A program made the position numbers and the translations under genes. Shown here piece by piece: positions 1 to 8,144 of a stretch of 64,000 nucleotides of DNA. Source of the stretch: Gemmobacter caeruleus (GTDB lineage: Bacteria; Pseudomonadota; Alphaproteobacteria; Rhodobacterales; Rhodobacteraceae). The notes under the pieces were generated by a model that worked only from the letters and a program-made list of their open reading frames with translations, was not told where the DNA came from and did no database searches. Within the stretch, counting starts at the first letter, position 1. Each line of letters starts with the position of its first letter. The DNA lies in the NCBI RefSeq assembly GCF_008271655.1, contig NZ_VKKX01000055.1, forward strand, positions 40,553-104,552, read 5' to 3'.

Positions 1-36
1 GCTTTCTCCTGAGGGGAACGGAAAGAAGAGGTTCGC

Positions 37-339
37 TCAGAGGATGTGTCGCGGGGGCGGCGTTCGGGGGGAAAGGCTGTGGCTGGGGGCCGCGAACGGC
101 GTGATCTCGAAGCGAGATGAACCGGCACTTGCCATCAGGCTGAAGAGCTGGGGCTGGTCGGCAATAATAAGCTGACATACCCCGTGCCCAGACCCTTCAC
201 CACACAGGCCGTCCGGTATCAGGGGAGCCGCGTGAAGCGCATCCGCATGGGCGCTGTGCGATGACCTGTCTGGGTGCGCCAACCCCATCAGGGAGGCGAC
301 CAGAAGGAAACTGCACAACAGGGCCATCATCGTCCGCAT
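37..339 (-). CDS. small secreted protein of the copper island, family unnamed
   Basis: Predicted 100-aa protein with an N-terminal signal peptide (charged start, then hydrophobic residues to about 21). A His/Ser stretch follows, then two Cys about 9 residues apart (C46 and C55) and a proline-rich tail ending PRTPPPRHIL. Two other small proteins here (1086-1460 and 10225-10578) share the plan: signal peptide, short His-containing linker, Cys pair, Pro-rich end. The family resembles short metal-cluster-associated periplasmic proteins, but I recognise no named domain. It is divergent from the copper operon that starts at 521. A role in periplasmic metal handling is inferred from position only. 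Confidence 0.5.
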   Translation of the reverse strand: MRTMMALLCSFLLVASLMGLAHPDRSSHSAHADALHAAPLIPDGLCGEGSGHGVCQLIIADQPQLFSLMASAGSSRFEITPFAAPSHSLSPRTPPPRHIL

Positions 340-468
340 GGATCGATATTAGCCTTTTGCACCTCGATAGCGGGTGATCACATGAGAGTGAGCAGCAGAT
401 TTCCCTGCATAATTGGCGAAAACGCAACGCATTCACCTGTTTGTGACCCGGCCGCGATGCAAAGCCGT

Positions 469-500
469 TTGACCTTCCCACGTTGGAAGGAAGCAAACCT
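469..500 (+). promoter_or_regulatory. CueR/HmrR-like copper promoter and operator
   Basis: A TTGACC -35 box at 469-474 runs into a perfect dyad CCTTCC-N6-GGAAGG at 473-490. This arrangement is characteristic of promoters controlled by the copper sensors CueR/HmrR, where the activator corrects a 19-20 bp spacer. The expected -10 (about 494-500, AAACCT) is weak. The first start codon, of the L,D-transpeptidase at 521, lies about 20 bp downstream. Copper induction of the whole 521-8797 operon is the likely consequence. No CueR gene is seen in this window, so the regulator may lie elsewhere. Confidence 0.6.
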
Positions 501-520
501 TGCCCAAAAAGGAGCAGAAC

Positions 521-1081
521 ATGCGATTCACTCGACGGCTTTTTGTTGCCGGAGCACTTGCCGCGCCTTTCGTGACCGGTCGCGCCGCCAGCGCGTCGGA
601 AGACACGCCGGGCCCGGTCCGTAACAACATCTCGGCTTTTCGCACCCACGAGTGGCAGGATCACTTCGATGCTCTGGGCGTCGGGATCATCATCTCTGAC
701 ACGACGGCCAAGGTCCTCCAGCACTGGACGAGCGACGGTCAAATGTACCTCTACCCGACCTCGGTCCCGCTGTCGGACGAGCTGACCCGCCGGGGCTATA
801 CCGAGGTCGTCGAGAAACGGGTGAACCCGAGTTGGGCCCCGACACCGTCGATGCGGGAAAGGAACCCGGAATGGCCGGCCTTCGTGCCTGGCGGCGACCT
901 GACCAACCCGCTCGGCACCCGCGCCCTTTACCTGTCGTGGCAATACTACCGCATCCATGGTACACACGACACGCGCAAGATCGGTCGCCGCTCGTCGAAC
1001 GGCTGCATCGGGCTCTACAACGAACATATCGAGGAAGTTTTCGACCGGACGCCGGTCGGGACGCAAGTGAAGCTGATCTAG
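521..1081 (+). CDS. L,D-transpeptidase (YkuD family), exported
   Basis: Predicted 186-aa periplasmic L,D-transpeptidase, which would form 3-3 peptidoglycan cross-links or attach proteins to the wall. It starts with a Tat-like signal (MRFTRRLF then a hydrophobic run). The catalytic motif is clear near residues 146-165: HGTHDTRKIGRRSSNGC, with the nucleophilic Cys and the upstream His. The ATG at 521 is chosen because GGAG sits 7 bp upstream; a TTG at 500 is possible but lies in the promoter. It is the first gene of the copper operon and has a close paralogue at 20353-20946. The placement is notable because copper is known to inhibit this enzyme class in E. coli. Confidence 0.88.
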   Translation: MRFTRRLFVAGALAAPFVTGRAASASEDTPGPVRNNISAFRTHEWQDHFDALGVGIIISDTTAKVLQHWTSDGQMYLYPTSVPLSDELTRRGYTEVVEKRVNPSWAPTPSMRERNPEWPAFVPGGDLTNPLGTRALYLSWQYYRIHGTHDTRKIGRRSSNGCIGLYNEHIEEVFDRTPVGTQVKLI

Positions 1082-1085
1082 CAAG

Positions 1086-1460
1086 ATGAAACCTTCGTCG
1101 ACCTCACCGAACCCACTCAAGAACCTGTTTTCGCGCGGGTCGTTTCGGTTCGTGTCGATGTGGCTTCTGTCCGTGGTGCTGACGCTTGGCTTGGTCCTCG
1201 GACAGACCGCAGAGGCGGGCCCGGTCGAGGATCATCATCCCGGCACGTCGGTCGAGATCGCGGGCAACGCCGGGCAAGAGACCGCGCCGGCACCTGCTTG
1301 CCACCCGGGCCTCGCCTGTTCTGTTTTCGTGCTGCCCGAGGGGCCGGTCACAGCACTGTCGTTGTCAATCGTGATCACTCTGCGACCGGACCTGACACAG
1401 TCGCAACGCCGCTTTGGCGGCCCGTCCGTCACCCTGCCTCCCCCCCGAACCCGGATCTGA
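1086..1460 (+). CDS. small secreted protein with Cys pair and Pro-rich tail
   Basis: Predicted 124 aa, starting 4 bp after the L,D-transpeptidase. A basic N-terminus is followed by a hydrophobic segment at about residues 22-42, a likely signal peptide or membrane anchor. Then come a HH-containing linker, the motif CHPGLAC and a C-terminus ending TLPPPRTRI. Layout and the PPPR end resemble the small proteins at 37-339 and 10225-10578, although overall identity is low. Function is unknown. Its place in a copper operon and the His/Cys content suggest metal binding or a protein-maturation role; this is inference. Confidence 0.55.
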   Translation: MKPSSTSPNPLKNLFSRGSFRFVSMWLLSVVLTLGLVLGQTAEAGPVEDHHPGTSVEIAGNAGQETAPAPACHPGLACSVFVLPEGPVTALSLSIVITLRPDLTQSQRRFGGPSVTLPPPRTRI

Positions 1461-1626
1461 CAGTCAGGCCGGACGTGCGTCTGACGGTTCGATAGGCTCT
1501 CCGCAGCTCTGTCGACAGTTCAATCTCTGTCAGCCTGACACCAGACAGTTGTGCAAGCCGCACGATCCGCCGGAAGGGCGGGTCGCGGGATCGGTCAACA
1601 ACAAGAAACCAAGGGCAGTCAGGCAG

Positions 1627-2271
1627 ATGAAACCACAATGGACAGGCGCTTTGGCGCTTGCCGCTTCCGCAGTTGCGGCAGTGGCGCTGGCACATAACGG
1701 GGCGACGGGTGTCGTCCTGGAACGGATGAACGGTATGACGGCGATGCGGGACACGGTGGCGGAGCTGGCGCCGATGATGCAAGGCACGATCCCCTACGAC
1801 ACATTTATCGTGTCGGAGGGTGCGAGCGTCATTGCCGGTCACGCGGGCGAAACAATGCTGTCGTTGTTCCCGGAAGGCAGCCTCGAGGGGGTGACCTATG
1901 CCAGGCCAGAGATCTGGTCCGACTGGCAGGACTTCGCAGCACTTGCCGAGGAATTGAAGACCTACGCTGACGCGCTCGCCGTGGCAGCTCCGAACGGTCT
2001 TGAGCCGGCGCTGCCGCCGCCCAGAGATATGGCCGGGATGGATCACTCGGCGATGGCCATGACCCCGGCACCACAGGGAGATGAGGGCTTCACGATAGCG
2101 GAGTTGATGGGCTACGGCGAAAGGACCCAAGAGGTCCAGGTTGCGCGTGGCACGTCGGACCCGGCGACGCTGGCGTCTGATCTGACGACGCTGGCGGCAG
2201 ACGACCTCTTCACCCGGATCAGCGCTACCTGTTCGTCCTGCCATTCGCAATTTCGCGCCGGTCGGAACTGA
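1627..2271 (+). CDS. cytochrome c'-like heme protein with Met/His patch
   Basis: Predicted 214-aa exported c-type cytochrome. The N-terminus has a signal peptide (to about residue 22). The single heme motif CSSCH lies near the C-terminus within TCSSCHSQFR, the placement seen in the four-helix cytochrome c' family. Before it, a short MAGMDHSAMAM patch looks like the Met/His copper-binding motifs of CopC, CopB and multicopper oxidases. The ATG at 1627 is preferred over upstream in-frame codons because it begins a proper signal peptide. It precedes the next cytochrome by 2 bp. A role in periplasmic electron transfer or copper binding is inferred. Confidence 0.75.
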   Translation: MKPQWTGALALAASAVAAVALAHNGATGVVLERMNGMTAMRDTVAELAPMMQGTIPYDTFIVSEGASVIAGHAGETMLSLFPEGSLEGVTYARPEIWSDWQDFAALAEELKTYADALAVAAPNGLEPALPPPRDMAGMDHSAMAMTPAPQGDEGFTIAELMGYGERTQEVQVARGTSDPATLASDLTTLAADDLFTRISATCSSCHSQFRAGRN

Positions 2272-2273
2272 CG

Positions 2274-3257
2274 ATGCGGGGCTTGATCCGCTTTTCGGTC
2301 ATTGTCCCGGTCGTTGTCGCCGGGTTCGGTGCCGGGGTACTGGCGCTATGGCCTGTAGGCGCGCCCGAGCCCGCCGCGTTCCCGCCCGGGGATGCAGAAC
2401 GCGGCGCCTATCTGGCCCGCGCCAGCGGCTGCGTGTCCTGTCACACCAACGCGGCTGCCAAGGGACTGGCGCTCGCCGGAGGAGCGCCGCTCGACACGCC
2501 CTTCGGCATCTTCGTGCCCCCGAACATCACTCCGCATCCTACTGCCGGGATCGGCGGCTGGACCATTCAGGATTTCGCCAAGGCTGTCCGCCAGGGAGTC
2601 TCGCCGGAGGGTGACCCCTACTATCCGGTCTTCACCTATTCCTTCTACGCAGGCTTCACCGATCAAGAGATCGCCGACCTGTGGGAGGCGTTCCGCACCG
2701 TTCCGCCGGTTGCGGATGCTGCCCCGGCGCATGATGTCGGGTTTCCGTTCAGCTTTCGCTCGGGGCTGAAGCTCTGGCGCGCTGCCTACCTCGACGCGCC
2801 GGAGACGGATGCGCTGATGGGCACATCATCGCCCTGGAACCGCGGGCGTTTGCTCGTCGAAGGGGCGGCGCATTGTGCGGCATGTCATACCGGCCGAACG
2901 CTTGCGGGCGGCCTGGACGCTTCCGCCCGGTTCGCCGGAAACGACAGCCTTCCCGGCGGCAGCAAGGCACCGTCGATCCTAACAGCCGACCTTCTGGAAG
3001 GCGGCTGGACGGTCGCGAACCTCGCCTATGCGCTCCAGTCGGGGCTGCTGCCCAATGGGGATGCTTTCGGCGGCAGCATGGCCGAGGTCGTGGCTGAGGG
3101 CACCTCGTACCTCACCGACGCCGACCGTGCGGCCATCGCAACCTACCTGCTCGACGCCGATGGAACAGGCACGATCCCCACGCCTCCTCCTCCCGCGACC
3201 GAGACGCCGATGGCGGGGATGGATCATTCGCAGATGGATATGACAAATGAGAACTAG
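2274..3257 (+). CDS. diheme cytochrome c with copper-binding tail
   Basis: Predicted 327-aa exported diheme cytochrome c. There is an N-terminal signal or anchor (about residues 1-25), a first heme site CVSCH near residue 54 and a second CAACH near residue 203. Spacing and surrounding sequence (NITPHPTAGIGGW and SFYAGFTDQEIADLW) resemble cytochrome subunits of membrane alcohol/aldehyde dehydrogenases. The C-terminal tail carries MAGMDHSQMDM, a Met/His copper motif like that in the preceding gene. It probably passes electrons between a periplasmic oxidoreductase and the respiratory chain. The coding end overlaps the next gene by 11 bp. Confidence 0.8.
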   Translation: MRGLIRFSVIVPVVVAGFGAGVLALWPVGAPEPAAFPPGDAERGAYLARASGCVSCHTNAAAKGLALAGGAPLDTPFGIFVPPNITPHPTAGIGGWTIQDFAKAVRQGVSPEGDPYYPVFTYSFYAGFTDQEIADLWEAFRTVPPVADAAPAHDVGFPFSFRSGLKLWRAAYLDAPETDALMGTSSPWNRGRLLVEGAAHCAACHTGRTLAGGLDASARFAGNDSLPGGSKAPSILTADLLEGGWTVANLAYALQSGLLPNGDAFGGSMAEVVAEGTSYLTDADRAAIATYLLDADGTGTIPTPPPPATETPMAGMDHSQMDMTNEN

Positions 3258-3675
3258 AGTTGTTGCCGCTATTTTGGCTGTGGGGGTTGTTGCCTTCGTA
3301 GGCATCTTTGTCTGGACGGTCGTATGGACCCTCGAACCGCAAGCGACCGGCGCTCAAGGCGACGCACCGACGGCTGAAACGTCCGAACAACTTTCCGACG
3401 GCCGCCTCGATGTCCAGGTATATGCGCTTGGTGACCGCAATGTACGGCTCGAGATCCAGTTCATGCCGGACGCAGACGCGATCGAGCTTGCAGTCCAGCG
3501 CCCAGACGTAAATTTCGCGATGGTCGATATGCACATGGATGGGATCGATTCACCGCTTGAGTTGGTTGAAGCCGGCGTGTGGCGGGCAAACCTCAAACTG
3601 CCGATGGCCGGTCGCTGGGTTGTCAATGTGGGTTTCGGCGACGAATTCATGGAGATCGAATTCGATGCCAAGTGA
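3247..3675 (+). CDS. FixH/YtkA-like periplasmic protein
   Basis: Predicted 142 aa with one N-terminal membrane segment (about residues 6-27) and a periplasmic beta-rich domain. The region near residues 90-130, with MVDMHMDG, a VWRANLKLP stretch and GRWVVNV, matches the YtkA/FixH-like fold found with copper-transport and cytochrome-oxidase assembly genes. It overlaps the diheme cytochrome by 11 bp and the next gene by 11 bp, so translation is probably coupled. FixH proteins help mature copper-containing oxidases; here a periplasmic metal or redox chaperone role is inferred. Confidence 0.6.
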   Translation: MRTRVVAAILAVGVVAFVGIFVWTVVWTLEPQATGAQGDAPTAETSEQLSDGRLDVQVYALGDRNVRLEIQFMPDADAIELAVQRPDVNFAMVDMHMDGIDSPLELVEAGVWRANLKLPMAGRWVVNVGFGDEFMEIEFDAK

Positions 3676-4156
3676 TGCAGCGAGAGTTCACGCACGGCAT
3701 CTAGATGCTATGCGCAGGGGGCTTCGCGGCACTGCCGTTGGCCTTGCGCTCTTTGTGGTCGTGGGCACAGTGACGGCGGTCTGGGCGAACCCGCTGTTCG
3801 TCCGCATGACTCCGGTCGGACCTTGGGAGTTTGGGGCGACGGTCCTGACGGCGTTCCTAGCCGGAGTGACGACTGCGCTATGGGTTCCCCGATGCAGTCT
3901 GCGTACATCCGGGACGGGTGGCCTTGCGAGCTTCCTCGGGATCGCCTGTCCGACCTGCAACAAGGTCCTGATGCTGATCTTCGGCGGGCCGGCGCTGCTC
4001 GCATGGTTCGATCCGGTCCGGCCCTGGCTCGCGGCAGCCGGGGTCATCACCATGGGCTTTGCTGCCTTTCGCACATGGCGCGCGTTTCGCGAGTCCCGAT
4101 CCGACCTTCAGATTGTCGGCGGCGTTGAAACTCCCATGACGGGAGGCCCGCTGTGA
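3665..4156 (+). CDS. inner-membrane protein with CPTC motif
   Basis: Predicted 163 aa with about four hydrophobic segments (near residues 21-41, 55-75, 90-110 and 118-138). The third contains ACPTCNKVLM, a thioredoxin-like Cys pair within or at the edge of the membrane. Such CPTC proteins recur next to FixH/YtkA-like genes in metal-resistance loci, but I know no assigned function. The ATG at 3665 overlaps the upstream stop by 11 bp. The GTGA overlap with the next gene suggests co-translation. A thiol-redox or metal-passing role in the membrane is possible. Confidence 0.6.
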   Translation: MPSDAARVHARHLDAMRRGLRGTAVGLALFVVVGTVTAVWANPLFVRMTPVGPWEFGATVLTAFLAGVTTALWVPRCSLRTSGTGGLASFLGIACPTCNKVLMLIFGGPALLAWFDPVRPWLAAAGVITMGFAAFRTWRAFRESRSDLQIVGGVETPMTGGPL

Positions 4157-4890
4157 CAGCGTCAACTGGTTTGCGGTCAGCGATGCGTGGGCTGGCCCGG
4201 AAGACGCTGGTTCGGCACACGCTCGTGGCCATCCTTGCGACGGGGCTCGTGCTGGGCTTTGCGGCGGTTCACGCGCAGTTCAGCCCGATGCATCGATGGA
4301 ACCGCGCCTTCGGGGATGCCTCGCTGGTGCTGATCGCGCTGTCGATGGCCTTCGGGCCGCTGACACGCTTCCTGCGCGCGGCGGTTCCGCTGCTGCCGTT
4401 CCGGCGTGAGATGGGTATCCATGCTTGCCTTCTGGTGATCGTCCACGCGGCGATCATTCTCGTTGGCTGGGTCGAATGGGATCTGATGCGGCTGTTCGGG
4501 TTCGAATGGCATCCCGACCTCTTGGCCTATGTCATGTTCCAGCATGGTTTCGGACTTGCCAATGCCATCGGGATCGCGGCCCTCGTCCTCGCGGTGCTGC
4601 TTGCCGCCACGTCGAGCGATTTTGCGATGCGGCGTCTGGGACTGTCAGGCTGGAAGTTCTTGCAGATGGGCGTCCTGCCGATGTGGTGGCTGACCGTCGC
4701 CCATGTCGCCTACTTCCTCTTCATGCATTTCCTGAGCTTCCACCGGGCAACGCCACCGCCGAACCCGCTTCAGCCCTGGTTCGTCGCGCTGGTGGTCGTC
4801 GTCTTTGGTCTGCGCGCGGCGGCCTACCTAAAGACCATCCGCGCCAAGGCCCTGTCCGAACTGCCGGGAGAGGAGGCAAGCCATGCGTAG
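4153..4890 (+). CDS. ferric-reductase-like transmembrane heme protein
   Basis: Predicted 245-aa polytopic membrane protein of the ferric reductase-like transmembrane family (the fold of MsrQ/YedZ and NOX). About six hydrophobic helices are visible. His residues that could ligate b-type heme occur in the helix near residue 90 (MGIHACLLVIVHAA), in MFQHGFG and in VAHVAYFLFMHFLSFH. The GTG start at 4153 overlaps the previous stop by 4 bp (GTGA). In MsrPQ a protein of this fold moves quinol electrons to the periplasm, so it may feed the cytochromes of this operon; that partner assignment is inference. Confidence 0.7.
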   Translation: MTASTGLRSAMRGLARKTLVRHTLVAILATGLVLGFAAVHAQFSPMHRWNRAFGDASLVLIALSMAFGPLTRFLRAAVPLLPFRREMGIHACLLVIVHAAIILVGWVEWDLMRLFGFEWHPDLLAYVMFQHGFGLANAIGIAALVLAVLLAATSSDFAMRRLGLSGWKFLQMGVLPMWWLTVAHVAYFLFMHFLSFHRATPPPNPLQPWFVALVVVVFGLRAAAYLKTIRAKALSELPGEEASHA

Positions 4891-6835
4891 ATCGGAACGT
4901 GACCTCGTGCAGGCGGCGAAAAAGACAACCCGCCGGGCACTGATCGTTGGTGGTGCGATGACGTCAGTGGTGGGCGTCCTTGGTGTCCGGATGTGGCAAC
5001 TGAGCGTCCGTGATGCCGAGCAATACTACCTGCTGGCCGAGGAAAACCGGATCAGCCTGCGGCTGGTGCGACCGGACAGGGGGCGCATCCTTGATCGGGC
5101 TGGAAAAATCGTTGCGGACAATGAGCAGGCATTTCGCATCACGCTGGTGAAGGAAGAAGCCCGCGATGTCGACGACGTTCTGGAAAAGCTGCAGGTGCTG
5201 CTCGGCCTGGACGCAGAGACTGTCTCCAAGGTCAAGGAGCAGATCGACCGTGTTCGAGCCTTCGTGCCGGTAACGGTGAAAGACCGCGTCACGTGGGAAG
5301 AATTGTCGATCGTGGCACTGAACTCACCTGTCCTTCCCGGTGTGCAGCCCGAGATGGTCCTGTCGCGCGTCTATCCTTTCGGGCCGGATTTCGCGCATCA
5401 GGTCGGTTATGTCGGGCCAGTCAGCGACAGCGATCTGGAAAACGAAGCGGCTGACAATGAGCCGTTGCTCCGCCTGCCCGATTTTGAAGTCGGCAAGACA
5501 GGAGTTGAACGAAGCCACGAACGCACCTTGCGCGGCTTGCCAGGCACGCGCCGCGTCGAGGTCAACGTGTCCGGCCGCACAATGCGCGAACTCGCTCTCG
5601 ATCCGGCCACCCCGGGCCCGGACATGCAGATCACGCTCGACCACCACTTGCAGAACTTCATGCGCGTCCGGCTGGAAGGCCAAAGCGCGGCCGCGATCGT
5701 GATGGACGTGACGAACGGCGATTTGCTTGGCTGCACCTCTGCGCCCTCCTTCGATCCGAACCTCTTCGTCCGCGGGATTTCCAGCCGCGACTACGGCGCG
5801 CTCCGTGATAGTGAGTTCCGCCCGCTTGCCGACAAGACGGTGCAGGGGGCCTATCCGCCAGGATCGACGATCAAGATGTCGAATGCATTGGCCGCGCTGG
5901 AAACCGGGCTGATGGACCCCGAAGAGACTGTCGCCTGCAATGGCTATGTAGAGATCTCCGGCCGAAGGTTCCACTGCTGGAAGCGCGGCGGTCATGGCCG
6001 GGTGAACATGGTCGGCGCCCTGCGAGAGTCCTGCGACGTCTATTTTTATGAGGTCGCTCAACGTATCGGCATCGATGGCATCTTCGCGATGAATGACCGG
6101 CTTGGACTGGGTCAGAGGTACGATCTGCCGCTGTCCGGAATGGCGCATGGCAACAACCCGTCCCGCGCTTGGAAGCAGGAACGGTACGGGCAGGACTGGC
6201 TGATCGGTGACACCATCAATGCCTCGATTGGCCAAGGCTTCACGCTCACCTCGCCGATCCAACTTGCAACCATGACTGCACGACTGGCATCGGGGACCGC
6301 CGTGCTTCCCCGGCTGGTGCGGCCGCTTGCCGGGCCGGACCAGGTAATGGTTGCTCCCGCACCGCTTGGTCTCTCTGCCGAAGCACTGGCCATCGTGCAA
6401 CAGGGCATGTTCGAGGTCTCAAACCATGAGCGCGGGACGGCCTATTCCTCGCGGATCGCCGATCCGACATTGGCGATGGCCGGCAAGACGGGAACGAGCC
6501 AGGTCTTCTCGATCACCGCTGCCGAGCGGGCGGCAGGCGTCCGCTCGCAGGACGAGCTGCCGTGGAACCGGCGCGATCACGCGCTGTTCGTGGCCTTTGC
6601 ACCCTTTGACGCGCCCCGCTTTGCTGTCACGGTCGTGGTGGAACACGGCGGCGGCGGGTCAACGGCAGCGGCGCCAATTGCGCGCGACATCATGCTGTTT
6701 GCGCAGCATGGCGGCCTGCCGCCTGAGGACGCCTATCCGACATCGCAGAGGGCGCGCATACGGGAGGACCTGGCCCTGCTGTCCGAACGCATCCTGCCGC
6801 CGGACGGCACGACCGCCACGGTGAGCCGGACATGA
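4883..6835 (+). CDS. mrdA: penicillin-binding protein 2 (class B transpeptidase)
   Basis: Predicted 650 aa, normal length for MrdA/PBP2, which cross-links side-wall peptidoglycan with RodA. It has a short cytoplasmic N-terminus, one membrane helix (about 18-36), the dimerisation domain with RPDRGRILDR near 60, and a transpeptidase domain. Catalytic motifs are visible: SxxK in GSTIKM (about 327), SCD in the SxN position (about 382) and KTGTS (about 534). It overlaps the ferric-reductase-like gene by 8 bp and the next cytochrome by 4 bp. A PBP2 inside a metal-resistance operon is unusual; it is presumably a second copy beside a chromosomal one. Confidence 0.9.
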   Translation: MRRSERDLVQAAKKTTRRALIVGGAMTSVVGVLGVRMWQLSVRDAEQYYLLAEENRISLRLVRPDRGRILDRAGKIVADNEQAFRITLVKEEARDVDDVLEKLQVLLGLDAETVSKVKEQIDRVRAFVPVTVKDRVTWEELSIVALNSPVLPGVQPEMVLSRVYPFGPDFAHQVGYVGPVSDSDLENEAADNEPLLRLPDFEVGKTGVERSHERTLRGLPGTRRVEVNVSGRTMRELALDPATPGPDMQITLDHHLQNFMRVRLEGQSAAAIVMDVTNGDLLGCTSAPSFDPNLFVRGISSRDYGALRDSEFRPLADKTVQGAYPPGSTIKMSNALAALETGLMDPEETVACNGYVEISGRRFHCWKRGGHGRVNMVGALRESCDVYFYEVAQRIGIDGIFAMNDRLGLGQRYDLPLSGMAHGNNPSRAWKQERYGQDWLIGDTINASIGQGFTLTSPIQLATMTARLASGTAVLPRLVRPLAGPDQVMVAPAPLGLSAEALAIVQQGMFEVSNHERGTAYSSRIADPTLAMAGKTGTSQVFSITAAERAAGVRSQDELPWNRRDHALFVAFAPFDAPRFAVTVVVEHGGGGSTAAAPIARDIMLFAQHGGLPPEDAYPTSQRARIREDLALLSERILPPDGTTATVSRT

Positions 6836-7308
6836 TGCACCGTCTCAGAAGGGTGTCCTGCCGAAGCTTTCTTGGGGTCGCCATGACCGCAGTCGCCCTA
6901 GTTCTTCCGCCGGTTCCCGCGCGAGCGTTCTTCCATGATGCGCCCGACATCGAAGACGGGCGAGTCATTTACGCGGCCAAGTGCGCGTCCTGTCACGGTG
7001 CCAACCTGGAAGGGCAGCCGGACTGGCAGTCGGCGAGGGAGGACGGCACCTATCCCGCGCCGCCCCACGACGAGACCGGCCACACCTGGCACCACGGGGA
7101 TGCGATGTTGCGGGACTACATCCGTCGCGGCGGACAAGCGGTGCTGGACGATATGGGGGTCGACTTCACCTCCGGCATGCCCGGGTTTGGCGGTGAGCTG
7201 ACCGAGGACGACATCGAGGCCGTCCTCGCTTATATCCGGTCGAACTGGCCCGACCGCATTCGTGCCGCACAGGCTGAACGCAGCCAGATGGAAGCAGGTT
7301 CGCCTTGA
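6832..7308 (+). CDS. monoheme cytochrome c
   Basis: Predicted 158 aa with a signal peptide ending near ARA (about residue 30) and one heme site, CASCH, near residue 55. A likely axial Met lies in the SGMPGFGGELTEDD stretch near 121. This is a small class I cytochrome c, similar in layout to copper- and mercury-locus cytochromes. The ATG overlaps the PBP2 stop by 4 bp. It is the third cytochrome of the operon and probably a soluble electron carrier in the periplasm. Confidence 0.78.
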   Translation: MMHRLRRVSCRSFLGVAMTAVALVLPPVPARAFFHDAPDIEDGRVIYAAKCASCHGANLEGQPDWQSAREDGTYPAPPHDETGHTWHHGDAMLRDYIRRGGQAVLDDMGVDFTSGMPGFGGELTEDDIEAVLAYIRSNWPDRIRAAQAERSQMEAGSP

Positions 7309-7418
7309 AGCCGCAAGTAAGGCCACCGACCTCCCAATTCCCGCTTGCCTCTCCAGGGACTAGAGGGTGCAGACCGCCTGAAACTCAAAATCTTCATCCG
7401 TCACACAAGGCTCTTCCC

Positions 7419-8144
7419 ATGCGCGTCACGTCAATCCTGTTTGCTATCACGCTCGTTTTCGCTCCCGGCCTCACCCTGGCGCAGGAGATTACGGAAGATC
7501 GGATCAAGGAACTGGTCGCCGAAACCTTGCGCGAGAACCCGGAGCTTGTGCTCGAGGCTCTCCAGACGCTGGAGGCGCGCCAGGCAGAGGCCCAAGCTGC
7601 CGCCGTTGCCGCGACCCTGGCCGACGAGCGCGCCCTGCTGGAGCGCGACCCCAACGCTCCGGTCCTCGGCAACCCGGAAGGCGACGTGACGGTGGTGGAG
7701 TTCTTCGATTACAACTGTCCCTATTGCAAACGCGCGATGCCTGAAATCGACGCCCTGCTGGCCGAGGACGGAAACATCCGTCTTGTTCTGAGGGAATGGC
7801 CAATCCTTAGCGAAGGATCAGCGATCGCGGCGCGGGCCGCTTTGGCTGCACGGAAGCAGAACAAGTATGCTGAACTGCACAATGCGCTGATGGGTGCACG
7901 GGCGAAGTTGGACGAGCAGTCGGTGCTGCGGATCGCGGGCGAGGTCGGACTCGATGTCGAGCAGCTCAAGGTCGACATGCAATCGCCCGAAGTCGAGGAA
8001 CATATCGCCACGTCGCTACGTCTGGCCGAGGCTCTCGGCTTCAACGGCACACCGTCATTCGTGGTGGGTGATCAACTGATTCCGGGCTTTGTCGAGAAGG
8101 CTCAGCTTGCCGAGGTGGTGGCCGCCGCGCGGGCCGCCGAATGA
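7419..8144 (+). CDS. DsbA-family thiol:disulfide oxidoreductase
   Basis: Predicted 241 aa. The signal peptide spans residues 1-22 (ending TLAQ) and is followed by a helical region of about 60 residues with an alternating Glu/Ala pattern. The thioredoxin/DsbA domain has the active site NCPYC near residue 100 and the cis-proline in NGTPSFVVG near 210. The N-terminal helical extension is typical of Com1/BdbD/ScsC-type proteins, some of which oligomerise and serve copper tolerance. The start was chosen at ATG 7419 with AAGG upstream; the frame is open further back without a better site. It overlaps the next gene by 4 bp. Confidence 0.85.
   Translation: MRVTSILFAITLVFAPGLTLAQEITEDRIKELVAETLRENPELVLEALQTLEARQAEAQAAAVAATLADERALLERDPNAPVLGNPEGDVTVVEFFDYNCPYCKRAMPEIDALLAEDGNIRLVLREWPILSEGSAIAARAALAARKQNKYAELHNALMGARAKLDEQSVLRIAGEVGLDVEQLKVDMQSPEVEEHIATSLRLAEALGFNGTPSFVVGDQLIPGFVEKAQLAEVVAAARAAE

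Noticed and set aside
5324..6400. Minus-strand frame of 358 codons opposite the PBP2 gene
   Set aside because: No domain or start context; the plus frame has SxxK, SCD and KTGT motifs of PBP2.
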